A DNA stretch of 25,651 nucleotides from Firm-13 sp964579245 (lineage in GTDB: Bacteria > Bacillota > Clostridia > Saccharofermentanales > Saccharofermentanaceae): NCBI GenBank assembly GCA_964579245.1, contig CAZOFY010000031.1, positions 1 through 25,651 on the forward strand, in the 5' to 3' direction. The notes under the pieces are model-generated. The model did not search any database. It was not told the DNA's origin and worked only from the letters and a program-made list of their open reading frames with translations. The first letter of the stretch is position 1. Every line of letters starts with the position of its first letter. Position numbers and translations under genes: made by a program. Positions 15,202 to 23,090 of the stretch are shown here, piece by piece.

Positions 15202-15233
15202 AGACAGACATTGGAAAAATAGAGAGGTTTTGA

Positions 15234-16328
15234 ATGGACGGCACAGAAGAACGTATCAAAGATATCCGAAACAGATATGACGAAATCCTTTCCTCAATCT
15301 CAGATCCCGCGGTTATTTCCGATCAGTCACGCTACATGAAGCTGAATCGAGAGTTGTCCGAGATTACTCCGATAATCGATTTGGCCGATAGGCTGACTGC
15401 GTCTCAGACTGAGCATAATGATTTGCTTGCAGTCCTTCGCGATGCGGATGAGGAAGAGTTGCGTAGCATGGCAAAGCTTGAGCTGGATGAACTCGACGTG
15501 AGGATTCTGTCTCTGCAGAGTGAATTTCTCGAAAAGATCACGCCACAGGATCCAAATGACAGGAGATCCGTCATCATAGAAATCCGTGCGGGTGCCGGAG
15601 GAGAAGAGGCGGCTCTTTTTTGCGGTGTGCTTTTTCGGATGTACGATGTTTACGCTCAGAGCAAAGGATGGCGAACCGAGTATATCGACTCCAATGAAAC
15701 AGAGCTCGGCGGATATAAGGAGATTATTTTTTCGATAGAGGGAACAGGTGCATATAGCCGATTCAAATATGAGAGTGGCGTTCATCGCGTACAGAGGGTT
15801 CCCGTGACCGAGTCTTCAGGGCGTGTCCATACATCCACAGTCACCGTCGCGGTGTTGCCGGAGGCGGATCCGGTGGAGGTTGATATCAATCCGGGTGATT
15901 TACGAATCGATACCTTTCGTGCGTCAGGGGCCGGAGGTCAGCACGTTAACCGAACAGAATCGGCGATTCGGATCACGCATATACCGACCGGCATCATAGC
16001 GCAATGTCAGGATGAGAGAAGCCAGTATAAGAACAAAGATAAGGCGATGGCCGTGTTGATGAGCCGTCTGTTGGAACGCGAAACGGCTCTCAAGGAAGGC
16101 TCTGTCGCACGGGAACGGAAATCCCAGGTCGGGTCAGGCGACCGAAGTGAACGCATCCGGACCTATAATTATCATCAGGGAAGAGTGACGGATCATCGTA
16201 TCGGCTTGACTTTATACCGGCTTGAAGAGATTCTTGCCGGAGACCTTGATGAACTAATTTCCGCAATTACCATAGCGGATCGCAACCATACCATAGGAAC
16301 AGGCACAGGTCGGGAGGACGAGGAATGA
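15234..16328 (+). CDS. prfA: Peptide chain release factor 1
   Basis: A 364-residue class I release factor that recognises UAA and UAG and triggers peptide hydrolysis in the ribosome. The GGQ motif is in FRASGAGGQHVNRTESAIR, and the Gln is the target of PrmC. The tripeptide PVT in HRVQRVPVTESSGRVH fits the PxT codon-recognition motif of RF1, not the SPF of RF2, so this is prfA, not prfB; there is no programmed frameshift. The C-terminal RSERIRTYNYHQGRVTDHRIG is also typical. GAGAGG at 15222-15227 supports the start. Its stop overlaps the start of the sua5-phosphatase fusion gene (ATGA), giving coupled translation. Confidence 0.97.
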   Translation: MDGTEERIKDIRNRYDEILSSISDPAVISDQSRYMKLNRELSEITPIIDLADRLTASQTEHNDLLAVLRDADEEELRSMAKLELDELDVRILSLQSEFLEKITPQDPNDRRSVIIEIRAGAGGEEAALFCGVLFRMYDVYAQSKGWRTEYIDSNETELGGYKEIIFSIEGTGAYSRFKYESGVHRVQRVPVTESSGRVHTSTVTVAVLPEADPVEVDINPGDLRIDTFRASGAGGQHVNRTESAIRITHIPTGIIAQCQDERSQYKNKDKAMAVLMSRLLERETALKEGSVARERKSQVGSGDRSERIRTYNYHQGRVTDHRIGLTLYRLEEILAGDLDELISAITIADRNHTIGTGTGREDEE

Positions 16329-18013
16329 AGCGTTCGATGACGCATATCTATTCGCCGGGTGAGCCAACCGCTGTTCTGCGTCCGGAAAAGCCACAGGATT
16401 ATGAATGGGCGGCCGCCTTGCTGAAAGCAGGTCAGTTGGTCGCATTTCCGACGGAGACAGTATATGGTCTCGGAGCGATAGCAACCGACCCGGCTGCCGT
16501 AGCCAAGATCTACCGGGCCAAGGGAAGACCGTCGGATAATCCGCTGATTGTTCATGTGGCAAAGGTTGAGGATATTTTGCGGCTTGTCCGAGAGATTACG
16601 CCTCTGGCCGCCTGTTTAATTCGCGCCTTTATGCCGGGCCCGATAACCCTTGTCATGAAGAAAAGCGCGCGGATTCCGGACCTTGTCAGCGCAGGTCTCC
16701 CGACAGTCGGAATCCGAATGCCGTCACACAAGGCGGCTCTTTCTTTACTTGCCGCGGTCGGGGAAGGCGTTGCCGCTCCTTCCGCAAACCTGTCCGGCAG
16801 CCCGTCTCCCACCAAGGCTGAGCATGTTCTGGCAGATCTTAACGGCAGGATCCCGCTGATCCTCGATGGCGGCCCTTGCGACGTCGGACTTGAGTCAACG
16901 GTCGTAGACGTGACAGGTCAGAATCCAATCATTCTGCGTCCGGGAGCGATTACTCTACAGATGATCGAAAACGCCTGTCGGGTGGACGGGCTTGTCATTG
17001 TCGCGAATACGGAGAAGGATTCGATAGCTGTCGATTCCGGCTCGGTTCCGAAGGCTCCCGGCATGAAATACAGACATTACGCTCCAAACGCTTCGGTTTC
17101 GGTCGTTATGGCCTCCGACTTGATTTCGCGAAAAGAGGCACTTCTCAATGACTGCCGGGCAGCACTGCGGTCACAAGCAAAGAATATCGGCGTTTTCTGC
17201 TCGGATTCAGAAAGCAGACTTCTTAACACTTATCTATCGCAAGAGGAACTGCTCCGCGTCCGCATGTATGTTTATGGCGAGGCATGGGATGTCCACCAGG
17301 CTGCCAAGCTTCTTTTTGACGGTCTGCGCTCTCTTGATACGTCGGATGTGGAAACAATTCTTGCCGTTGGGTTTTCCGGAGACGGAATCGAGCGGGCATA
17401 CATGAACCGTCTGCAAAAAGCATCCTCAGAGGCCAAGAGCGGCGAGAACCGTGTTTCTGTCGGAGATGGTGAGAAACGAGTACTGTTTGTGTGTACGGGC
17501 AACACCTGCAGAAGCCCGATGGCTGAGGCGGCTTTCCGGTCGCTCGTCCAGGCTCGCGGCCCTTGCGTCGCTGAATCGGATCTAAATCGGTTCGTCCGCA
17601 TTTCGGTTGGATCGGCCGGCATTTTTGCCGACGGAGGCAGTCCGGCCGCGGATCATGCCGTATCAATCGCCGGAAAATCTTTTGGTATTGATCTGTCCGG
17701 ACACCGGGCGAAGAAAACGACGAAGGAAATGATGGAATCGCAGGATCTAATATTTACCATGACAAAGGAACATGCCTCGCTTCTGAAACGATTCTTTCCC
17801 AGTGCAGGAGAGAAGATTTTTTCGTTTTCGGAATATTTTGAAATTCGAGATATCAGAAAGACTGATAAAAACATGAAGACCGAGGTGACGGATCCTTACG
17901 GAAGTTCACTCGCAGTATATCGTGAAACGGCTGAGCAGCTGAGACAGCTCTTGTCGGATGCATGGGGATACGTGATACGGGACCTCGGTATTCGTGATCT
18001 CTCGATAAAATAG
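16325..18013 (+). CDS. Fusion of Sua5 threonylcarbamoyl-AMP synthase and YwlE-like phosphatase
   Basis: A 562-residue two-domain enzyme. Residues about 13-200 form the YrdC/Sua5 domain that makes threonylcarbamoyl-AMP for t6A37 in tRNA: FPTETVYGLGAIATDP, KGRPSDNPL (66-74) and SPSPTKAEHVLADL. APGMKYRHYAP (244-254) and the following region are the Sua5 C-terminal domain, so the first half is a complete Sua5 (YwlC type). Residues about 384-555 form a low-molecular-weight phosphatase: nucleophile loop CTGNTCRSP from Cys390, Arg396 as anion-binding residue and Asp523 as general acid in DPYG. Thr394 matches the position that makes B. subtilis YwlE specific for phosphoarginine. In relatives ywlC and ywlE are separate genes near prfA. 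The frame is continuous between domains, so it looks like a real fusion. Overlaps prfA by four bases. Confidence 0.93.
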   Translation: MKRSMTHIYSPGEPTAVLRPEKPQDYEWAAALLKAGQLVAFPTETVYGLGAIATDPAAVAKIYRAKGRPSDNPLIVHVAKVEDILRLVREITPLAACLIRAFMPGPITLVMKKSARIPDLVSAGLPTVGIRMPSHKAALSLLAAVGEGVAAPSANLSGSPSPTKAEHVLADLNGRIPLILDGGPCDVGLESTVVDVTGQNPIILRPGAITLQMIENACRVDGLVIVANTEKDSIAVDSGSVPKAPGMKYRHYAPNASVSVVMASDLISRKEALLNDCRAALRSQAKNIGVFCSDSESRLLNTYLSQEELLRVRMYVYGEAWDVHQAAKLLFDGLRSLDTSDVETILAVGFSGDGIERAYMNRLQKASSEAKSGENRVSVGDGEKRVLFVCTGNTCRSPMAEAAFRSLVQARGPCVAESDLNRFVRISVGSAGIFADGGSPAADHAVSIAGKSFGIDLSGHRAKKTTKEMMESQDLIFTMTKEHASLLKRFFPSAGEKIFSFSEYFEIRDIRKTDKNMKTEVTDPYGSSLAVYRETAEQLRQLLSDAWGYVIRDLGIRDLSIK

Positions 18014-18166
18014 TTCGTTTTTTGGCTCTAACATATAGCGAAGACCTGTTTTTCATTGTAAGATGCAAGTAACCCGTTCTAACGGAAGGTGCCGGATATC
18101 ATGAAGCCGATCCGGATGACGGACCAGCACGCTTACCCTCTTTTCTGTTTATTGCAGTCATTACAC

Positions 18167-18196
18167 TTGACGCGACGCCATTGCGTGTGCTATCAT
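18167..18196 (+). promoter_or_regulatory. Promoter of the rpsF-ssb-rpsR operon
   Basis: TTGACG at 18167-18172, 18-base spacer, TATCAT at 18191-18196 preceded by TGC (extended -10). Start near 18203. The stretch 18014-18166 holds a T-run just after the fusion gene without a clear stem, and a CCGGAT/ATCCGG pair (about 18092-18115) of unknown use. Confidence 0.7.
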
Positions 18197-18202
18197 TTTT
18201 CG

Positions 18203-18289
18203 TGCTGCAAAGGATGCAGCTTTATCGTTAATAATCCTCGCTCTCGTTATCTGTGAGAGCCGTTCAGTCCAGGAGGAGGTGAATTTAAG
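18203..18289 (+). promoter_or_regulatory. Structured leader of rpsF, candidate S6:S18 control element
   Basis: Two hairpins: GCTGCA/TGCAGC (18204-18209 with 18215-18220, five-base loop) and GCTCTC/GAGAGC (18240-18245 with 18255-18260, nine-base loop). The second is followed by CCG (18260-18262) before the long ribosome binding site AGGAGGAGGTGA. A known r-protein leader bound by the S6:S18 complex uses a CCG trinucleotide, and both proteins are encoded here. Match to that motif is by resemblance only. Confidence 0.4.
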
Positions 18290-18577
18290 ATGGCAAACAA
18301 GTATGAATTAGTCGTAGTTCTTAGCCCGGTTCTCGGTGAGGAAGGTTATGCTTCCGTTACAGAGACGATCAAGGCCAAGGTTTCTTCCGGTGCTGTTATC
18401 GATTCTGTCGAGACAGTAGGCGTAAGACGTCTTGCGTATGAGATCAATGATCAGAAAGATGGGTATTACCTTCAGTTCAACTTCACATCGGAACCCGATT
18501 TCCCTAAGGAGATCGAGAGAGTTCTGAAGATTACCGAAGGTGTGTTGCGTTTCCTCGTTATCCGTATTGAGGCGTAA
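18290..18577 (+). CDS. rpsF: Ribosomal protein S6
   Basis: A 95-residue small-subunit protein that binds S18 in the platform of the 30S subunit. The sequence MANKYELVVVLSP, then VETVGVRRLAYEINDQKDGYY and LRFLVIRIE are typical S6 elements of its ferredoxin-like fold, and the length is normal. The start is fixed by AGGAGGAGGTGA at 18271-18282. First gene of rpsF-ssb-rpsR, the standard bacterial order; 21 bases separate it from ssb. Confidence 0.96.
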   Translation: MANKYELVVVLSPVLGEEGYASVTETIKAKVSSGAVIDSVETVGVRRLAYEINDQKDGYYLQFNFTSEPDFPKEIERVLKITEGVLRFLVIRIEA

Positions 18578-18598
18578 TCACGAAAAGGAAGTGTATGT

Positions 18599-19054
18599 AT
18601 GAACAAAGTCATTCTTGTCGGAAGACTCGTCAAGGACCCGGAAGTAAAATCCACGCAGAGTCAGGTTGCTGTTTGCAGCTTTACACTGGCGGTGGACAGA
18701 AAGTTTAAGACAGCAGGCGGAGAACGTCAGTCAGACTTTATTTCTTGTGTGGCATGGCGTCAGCAGGCCGAATTCTTGGGCAAGTATTTTCAGAAGGGAT
18801 CGCGGATTGCCATCATCGGCAATTTGCAGAGCAGATCCTATGAGGATCAGACCACGAAGAAAAAGGTCTACGTAACGGAAGTGATCGTGGATGAGATCGA
18901 GTTTGTTGAATCCAAGCGGGAAGGGGCATCCGGCAACGGAAGCTTTGAAGCAACAAAATCTCAACCGAGCATGAGCCCGCCGCCGGCGCCGACTGTGGAC
19001 AGCGGATACTTTGCGACCATGGACGACGATACAACACTCCCGTTTGACTTATAA
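18599..19054 (+). CDS. ssb: Single-stranded DNA-binding protein
   Basis: A 151-residue SSB with an N-terminal OB fold (MNKVILVGRLVKDPEVKST through about residue 105, with the conserved DFISCVAWRQQAEFL), a short Gly/Ser/Pro linker and an acidic tail. It coats single-stranded DNA and recruits replication and repair proteins through the tail. The tail ends MDDDTTLPFDL: the usual final Pro-Phe is followed here by two more residues, which is unusual because partner proteins normally recognise the terminal Phe carboxylate. AGGAAG at about 18585-18590 is the ribosome binding site. It lies between the two ribosomal protein genes, as normal. Confidence 0.95.
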   Translation: MNKVILVGRLVKDPEVKSTQSQVAVCSFTLAVDRKFKTAGGERQSDFISCVAWRQQAEFLGKYFQKGSRIAIIGNLQSRSYEDQTTKKKVYVTEVIVDEIEFVESKREGASGNGSFEATKSQPSMSPPPAPTVDSGYFATMDDDTTLPFDL

Positions 19055-19121
19055 GGATTCGCATATAAGTGCGACGCGAGCCGTTTGGGCTTGCGGGATT
19101 TGATTGAAAGGAGATTCGTAT

Positions 19122-19412
19122 ATGGCTGAGAATAGAACACCCAGAGCCGGCGGACGCGATTTTGGCGACCGTGAGGGCGGACGCGGTGGTATGAGAATGA
19201 GACGTACACGCCGTAAGGTCTGCGCTTTTTGCGCCGATAAGGTGGAAGTGATTGATTATAAGGACGTAGTGAGACTTCGTAAGTTCATCTCCGAGCGTGG
19301 TAAGATCTTACCGAAGCGCATGACAGGTAACTGCGCGAAGCATCAAAGAGAACTGACGATTGCGATCAAGCGTGCCAGACACATAGCTCTTCTGCCTTTT
19401 GCAGTTGACTAA
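19122..19412 (+). CDS. rpsR: Ribosomal protein S18 (zinc-binding type)
   Basis: A 96-residue small-subunit protein that pairs with S6. ATG 19122 is chosen because AAAGGAG at 19107-19113 has correct spacing; an in-frame TTG at 19104 does not. The first 30 residues are an Arg/Gly-rich extension (GGRDFGDREGGRGGMRMRR). The core has VCAFCADK and GNCAKHQRELTIAIKRARHIALLPF, so the Cys residues of the zinc-binding C+ form are present. Last gene of the operon; a terminator follows 52 bases on. Confidence 0.95.
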   Translation: MAENRTPRAGGRDFGDREGGRGGMRMRRTRRKVCAFCADKVEVIDYKDVVRLRKFISERGKILPKRMTGNCAKHQRELTIAIKRARHIALLPFAVD

Positions 19413-19432
19413 GAGTTGTCTGAAGTGCTTCC

Positions 19433-19461
19433 TTGCACTTGCCGAATGTTCCGCTTATAAT
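19433..19461 (+). promoter_or_regulatory. Probable promoter of rplI-dnaB-tilS-hpt-ftsH
   Basis: TTGCAC at 19433-19438 and TATAAT at 19456-19461 with a 17-base spacer. The start would be near 19468, inside the left arm of the terminator at 19465-19502. The -10 is perfect, the -35 is half-matching. Confidence 0.55.
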
Positions 19462-19464
19462 ATT

Positions 19465-19502
19465 AGGCATCCTTGACTAAGTGAAGGGTGCCTGATTTTT
19501 TT
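19465..19502 (+). terminator. Terminator after rpsR, possible attenuator of rplI
   Basis: A 10-bp stem with one G-U pair (19465-19474 with 19484-19493), nine-base loop, then seven T within 19496-19502. It ends the rpsF operon. Since a promoter sits directly before it, it may also act on the rplI transcript. Confidence 0.8.
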
Positions 19503-19530
19503 ACCACATACTTTATAAAGGGGGAACGCT

Positions 19531-19587
19531 ATGGCAGGGACCGTAGCTTACTGTTCATATGAAAGTCATATTATTGCAGGATGTTAA
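19531..19587 (+). CDS. 18-codon upstream ORF overlapping the start of rplI
   Basis: ATG 19531 has the strong ribosome binding site AGGGGG at 19519-19524, six bases upstream. It encodes MAGTVAYCSYESHIIAGC and stops at 19585, 26 bases inside rplI in the +1 frame relative to it. rplI itself has no purine-rich site at the correct distance. It may be a real leader peptide that controls rplI by coupling, or a chance frame. No similarity to known leader peptides is seen. Confidence 0.4.
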   Translation: MAGTVAYCSYESHIIAGC

Positions 19588-20005
19588 GGGCTTGGGAAAG
19601 GTCGATGATATTGTTGAGGTCAATGACGGATATGCGAGAAATCTTCTTTTTAAGAAGGGCCTTGCTCTCGAATCCACCCCGTCGAATCTGAATGCCATCA
19701 AGCTCAAGAAGGGCTCTCAGGCGCAGAAGGCCAGGAAAGAACTTGAAGAAGCCAAGGCTGTTGGACAGAAGTTGTCCGGCCGTCATATATCTTTGGAGAT
19801 GAAGTCGGGAGAAGGCGGCAGACTGTACGGAGCCGTCACAGCAATGGACATTTCTTACGCTCTTGCCAAGGAAGGTTTCGCTGTCGACAAGAAGAATATT
19901 GTCATCAAGAATCCGATCAAATCTGTCGGTTCATTCGAGGTTTCGCTGAAGCTTCATGTGGAAGTCGTGGTATCAATCCTAATTGATGTAAAGGCAGTAT
20001 CCTGA
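19559..20005 (+). CDS. rplI: Ribosomal protein L9
   Basis: A 148-residue large-subunit protein with the canonical start MKVILLQDVKGLGKVDDIVEVNDGYARNLL and a C-terminal domain (GRLYGAVTAMDISYALAKEGFAVDKKNI). Length is normal. The N-terminus is exactly what the family needs, so ATG 19559 is the true start even though it lacks a good ribosome binding site; translation is probably coupled to the upstream ORF. In many Firmicutes gdpP lies between rpsR and rplI; it is absent here. dnaB follows after 23 bases. Confidence 0.95.
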   Translation: MKVILLQDVKGLGKVDDIVEVNDGYARNLLFKKGLALESTPSNLNAIKLKKGSQAQKARKELEEAKAVGQKLSGRHISLEMKSGEGGRLYGAVTAMDISYALAKEGFAVDKKNIVIKNPIKSVGSFEVSLKLHVEVVVSILIDVKAVS

Positions 20006-20028
20006 CAGCCGGAAAGGTCTAGTGCCCC

Positions 20029-21507
20029 ATGACGACAAGTACAACTTCCACGGCAGCCGGCAGACTGCCTCCACAGAATAAGCAAGCCGAGCAGGCCGTG
20101 CTTTGTTCGTGTCTGGACAGCGAGGCGGCCCTTACAGTCGTGACAGCTGTTCTGGTGCCGGATGATTTCTATTTTCCGAATCACAGACTCATTTTTTCAG
20201 CGGTTCTTGAGCTTGTATCTCTTCGTACTCCGGTTGACATCATTACTGTCGCTGAGTTGCTCTCGAAGAAGGGAGAACTGGAGACAGCCGGAGGAACAGA
20301 ATATATCAGCAAGCTGTCTGATATGCCGGTCATACGCTCGAATGCCGCCGAGTACGCGGGTATCATTCGTCAGAAATCCATGTTACGCAAACTCATTGCG
20401 TCACTGGATGATGTCGTGAAGCTTTCCTTTGAGGAGGAGCAGGAAGCGAATCATCTGGTCGATATCGCGATACAGCGTCTGACTGCCATTCGTGAAAACC
20501 CTACGGGTATCGGATTTGAATCCATACATGACATCCTGAAAAGAACGCTTCAGGAGATTCTGGATATCAGCAGAGGAAAGGCGCAGAAGAAGGCTGTTTA
20601 TACAGGCTTTTCCATGCTTGATCGTGCAATCGGCGGCTTGCGTCCCGGATCGCTTGTCATTGTAGCTGCCAGACCCGCTATGGGTAAGTCAGCTTTTGTT
20701 ATCAATATAGCAACCAATACAGCCATCTATTACGGTACACATGTCGCCTTCTTCAGCCTGGAAATGTCCAAGGCGGAAATCGGCAATCGTATTCTTGCAT
20801 CAAAATCGAATATAAGCACCTATTCTCTTCAGAATGCCGAGATCAAGGAGAAGGACTGGGACGACATCGGGAACGCGATGGCTGTTCTTTCACCGATTCC
20901 GTTTGTGATTGACGACCGTTCCGGAATCAATACGATTGAGATGATGGCGAAGTGCCGTCAACTGAAGAACGAGAATAAGCTTGGTCTCATCATTATTGAC
21001 TACCTGCAGCTGATGAGCTCGGCCGGTAATCGCAACAGCGGCAACCGCCAGCAGGAGATCTCGGAAATTTCCCGATCTTTGAAGATAATGGCAAAGGAGC
21101 TTGATGTTCCGATCATTGCGCTTTCCCAGTTGTCACGCGGAGCCGAGTACCGCGAAGACAGGCGACCTCTTCTGGCAGATCTGCGTGACTCGGGTGCGAT
21201 TGAGCAAGACGCCGATATGGTCATGTTTCTCTATCGTGACAAGTATTATGAGTCGGGTGAGAAACCACCCATAGAGGACGCGGAGGTCATTATTGCCAAG
21301 AACAGACAGGGCGCGACCCGGACCGTCATGGTGAAGTGGGACGCGAAGAGGACACTCTTTTTCGAACCTTCGGATTCCGGGGCACCGGTCCCGCCGGAGG
21401 AGCTGTATGCGGCTCCTGCTTCTGTCGATGCTTTTGTTGATTTTCCGGATGATGCCAATTATTCGCATGAAGGACTTGAGCCGCCTGAAGTGAACGGAGT
21501 TGTCTGA
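20029..21507 (+). CDS. dnaB: Replicative DNA helicase DnaB
   Basis: A 492-residue hexameric helicase (dnaC in B. subtilis naming) that unwinds DNA at the fork. The N-terminal helical domain starts around residue 12 (LPPQNKQAEQAVLCSCL). The RecA-like motor has Walker A ARPAMGKSA (Lys220) and later IIDYLQLMS as Walker B, plus the C-terminal KNRQGATRTVMVKWD. There is no intein. The start at ATG 20029 has GGAAAGG at 20011-20017, 11 bases upstream, which is a rather long spacing. The stop overlaps the tilS start (TGATG). Confidence 0.96.
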   Translation: MTTSTTSTAAGRLPPQNKQAEQAVLCSCLDSEAALTVVTAVLVPDDFYFPNHRLIFSAVLELVSLRTPVDIITVAELLSKKGELETAGGTEYISKLSDMPVIRSNAAEYAGIIRQKSMLRKLIASLDDVVKLSFEEEQEANHLVDIAIQRLTAIRENPTGIGFESIHDILKRTLQEILDISRGKAQKKAVYTGFSMLDRAIGGLRPGSLVIVAARPAMGKSAFVINIATNTAIYYGTHVAFFSLEMSKAEIGNRILASKSNISTYSLQNAEIKEKDWDDIGNAMAVLSPIPFVIDDRSGINTIEMMAKCRQLKNENKLGLIIIDYLQLMSSAGNRNSGNRQQEISEISRSLKIMAKELDVPIIALSQLSRGAEYREDRRPLLADLRDSGAIEQDADMVMFLYRDKYYESGEKPPIEDAEVIIAKNRQGATRTVMVKWDAKRTLFFEPSDSGAPVPPEELYAAPASVDAFVDFPDDANYSHEGLEPPEVNGVV

Positions 21508-23090
21508 TGCCCCTCGAGCAGAATGTATATGAATATGCAGAGGCTAACGGATTGTTTTCCTGTACGACTTTGCTTGTAGCAGTATCCGGCGGAGCGGACT
21601 CTATGTGTCTTCTGGATATTTGTTATCACTTGTTTCATGTCGGACCTCGCATAGCCGATTCAGGGAACGGGGCAGCAGAAAGCTCGTTTCCTCGTGTTTG
21701 CGTAGCCCATATCAATCATAGGATCCGCCACACCGATGCCGACAAGGACGAAGAGCTTGTTCACCGGTTCTGCCTTGAGAAGAACATTCCCTTCTTCTCG
21801 AAAACTGTCGACGTTCCCGAGTTGGCGGCCCGTTCGGGACGAGGTCTCGAGGAAACCGGCCGGGATGTGCGGCAAACCTTTTTCAAAGAAATCAGTGAGC
21901 AACTCGAAGAGGCCGGTGAGGGTCCCGTATTCACGGCCATCGCGCATCATCGAGAGGATGCGGCCGAGACCTTCCTGTTGAATTTATTCCGCGGTACGGG
22001 TCCGGATGGATTGTCCGGCATGTCTCCGAAATCAGGGCGCATCGTCAGACCGCTTCTTTTCGCTTCCAAGAGCGAAATCCTGAATTACCTGACACAACAC
22101 AATGTCCGATTTGCCGAAGACGCTACAAATGCCGACAATACGTATATGCGAAACTACTTTCGCAATGAGATTTTCCCTCGTCTCGAGACAGCCTGTAAAA
22201 AGGATCCTGTTCAGCCTGTTTTGATGGCTGCTGAGATCATTCGGCGAGATAAGGAATATTTTGACGCCGTTGTGGAAGAAATATTTAAGAACAGTCAAGT
22301 GAAAAGGGAGAAGGCGATCGGATTGCCGTGCGGGCTCCTGCGAAAAGAGCCCTCATCTATTTCGTCCCGTCTGATCCGGAAGTTGTTTATCCTGACCTTT
22401 GGAGAAGCGAAAAATCTCTCTGAGGTACATCATGCGGCTGTTATGCGGATGGTGTGCTCCATGTCCGGAGGGGCGAGCATATCCCTGCCTGACCGTAGGA
22501 TTGCATATGTTGTTCATGATACGTTGTTTTTTTCGACAAATTCTATGTCAAAGCAGATTCCCGTGTTTGGAGGCGATCTTTTGGCCGAGGATATGAGGGT
22601 GCTGACCTGTCCGAGCAAAGAAGAAGTCCGGATTTCTTTTGATCCGGACGGGTATTTGGTACGAACAAGGATCCCGAATTCTTCCTGGTATCTGGAAACG
22701 ATCGTCGTTGAGAATCCGGCCCAAGTGGTTTATAATAATCAAGCATGGTATTGTGCGGCAACAGATTTAGAGGGCGCCGTCATTCGCACGAGGAGACAGG
22801 GAGACCGTATCTTACGTGCGGGCAATTCCGGAAGCAAGCTGTTTCGTCGTTATCTGACAGACAGGAAGATCCCGTTGCCTGTCCGGGATCTTGTTCTCCT
22901 CGCGGCTAGGGGGAGCGATGTTCTTTGGGTTCCGGGCCTCATACATGCGGTGGGATTCACGGATGCAATATCACATGAACGATATGTATTTTCGAGACGA
23001 TTTGAAGAGACAGCGCTTCAATCGTCATCCATTTTAATCAGGGTGTCACTTGTTCAAGGGCACATCGAACGGGAGGATAGAAGTAATTGA
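21507..23090 (+). CDS. tilS: tRNA(Ile)-lysidine synthase
   Basis: A 527-residue N-type ATP pyrophosphatase that attaches lysine to C34 of tRNA-Ile(CAU), so that it reads AUA. The PP-loop SGGADS is at residues 27-32 in LLVAVSGGADSMCLL, followed by AHINHRIR and, later, the HHREDAAETFLLNLFRGTG segment with the usual His/Asp residues, and NYFRNEIFPRLE. The C-terminal part (about 410-505: RRQGDRILRAGNSGSKLFRRYL) matches the TilS C-terminal domain, so this is the long form. The start ATG overlaps the dnaB stop; a TTG start for hpt overlaps its own stop. tilS-hpt-ftsH is a widely conserved order. Confidence 0.95.
   Translation: MPLEQNVYEYAEANGLFSCTTLLVAVSGGADSMCLLDICYHLFHVGPRIADSGNGAAESSFPRVCVAHINHRIRHTDADKDEELVHRFCLEKNIPFFSKTVDVPELAARSGRGLEETGRDVRQTFFKEISEQLEEAGEGPVFTAIAHHREDAAETFLLNLFRGTGPDGLSGMSPKSGRIVRPLLFASKSEILNYLTQHNVRFAEDATNADNTYMRNYFRNEIFPRLETACKKDPVQPVLMAAEIIRRDKEYFDAVVEEIFKNSQVKREKAIGLPCGLLRKEPSSISSRLIRKLFILTFGEAKNLSEVHHAAVMRMVCSMSGGASISLPDRRIAYVVHDTLFFSTNSMSKQIPVFGGDLLAEDMRVLTCPSKEEVRISFDPDGYLVRTRIPNSSWYLETIVVENPAQVVYNNQAWYCAATDLEGAVIRTRRQGDRILRAGNSGSKLFRRYLTDRKIPLPVRDLVLLAARGSDVLWVPGLIHAVGFTDAISHERYVFSRRFEETALQSSSILIRVSLVQGHIEREDRSN

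Noticed and set aside
18014..18060. Terminator after the Sua5 fusion gene
   Set aside because: There is a run of T at 18018-18023 but no convincing stem before it.
18101..18256. 51-codon frame before rpsF
   Set aside because: It covers the rpsF promoter and leader, and its upstream GGAAGG is too far from the ATG.
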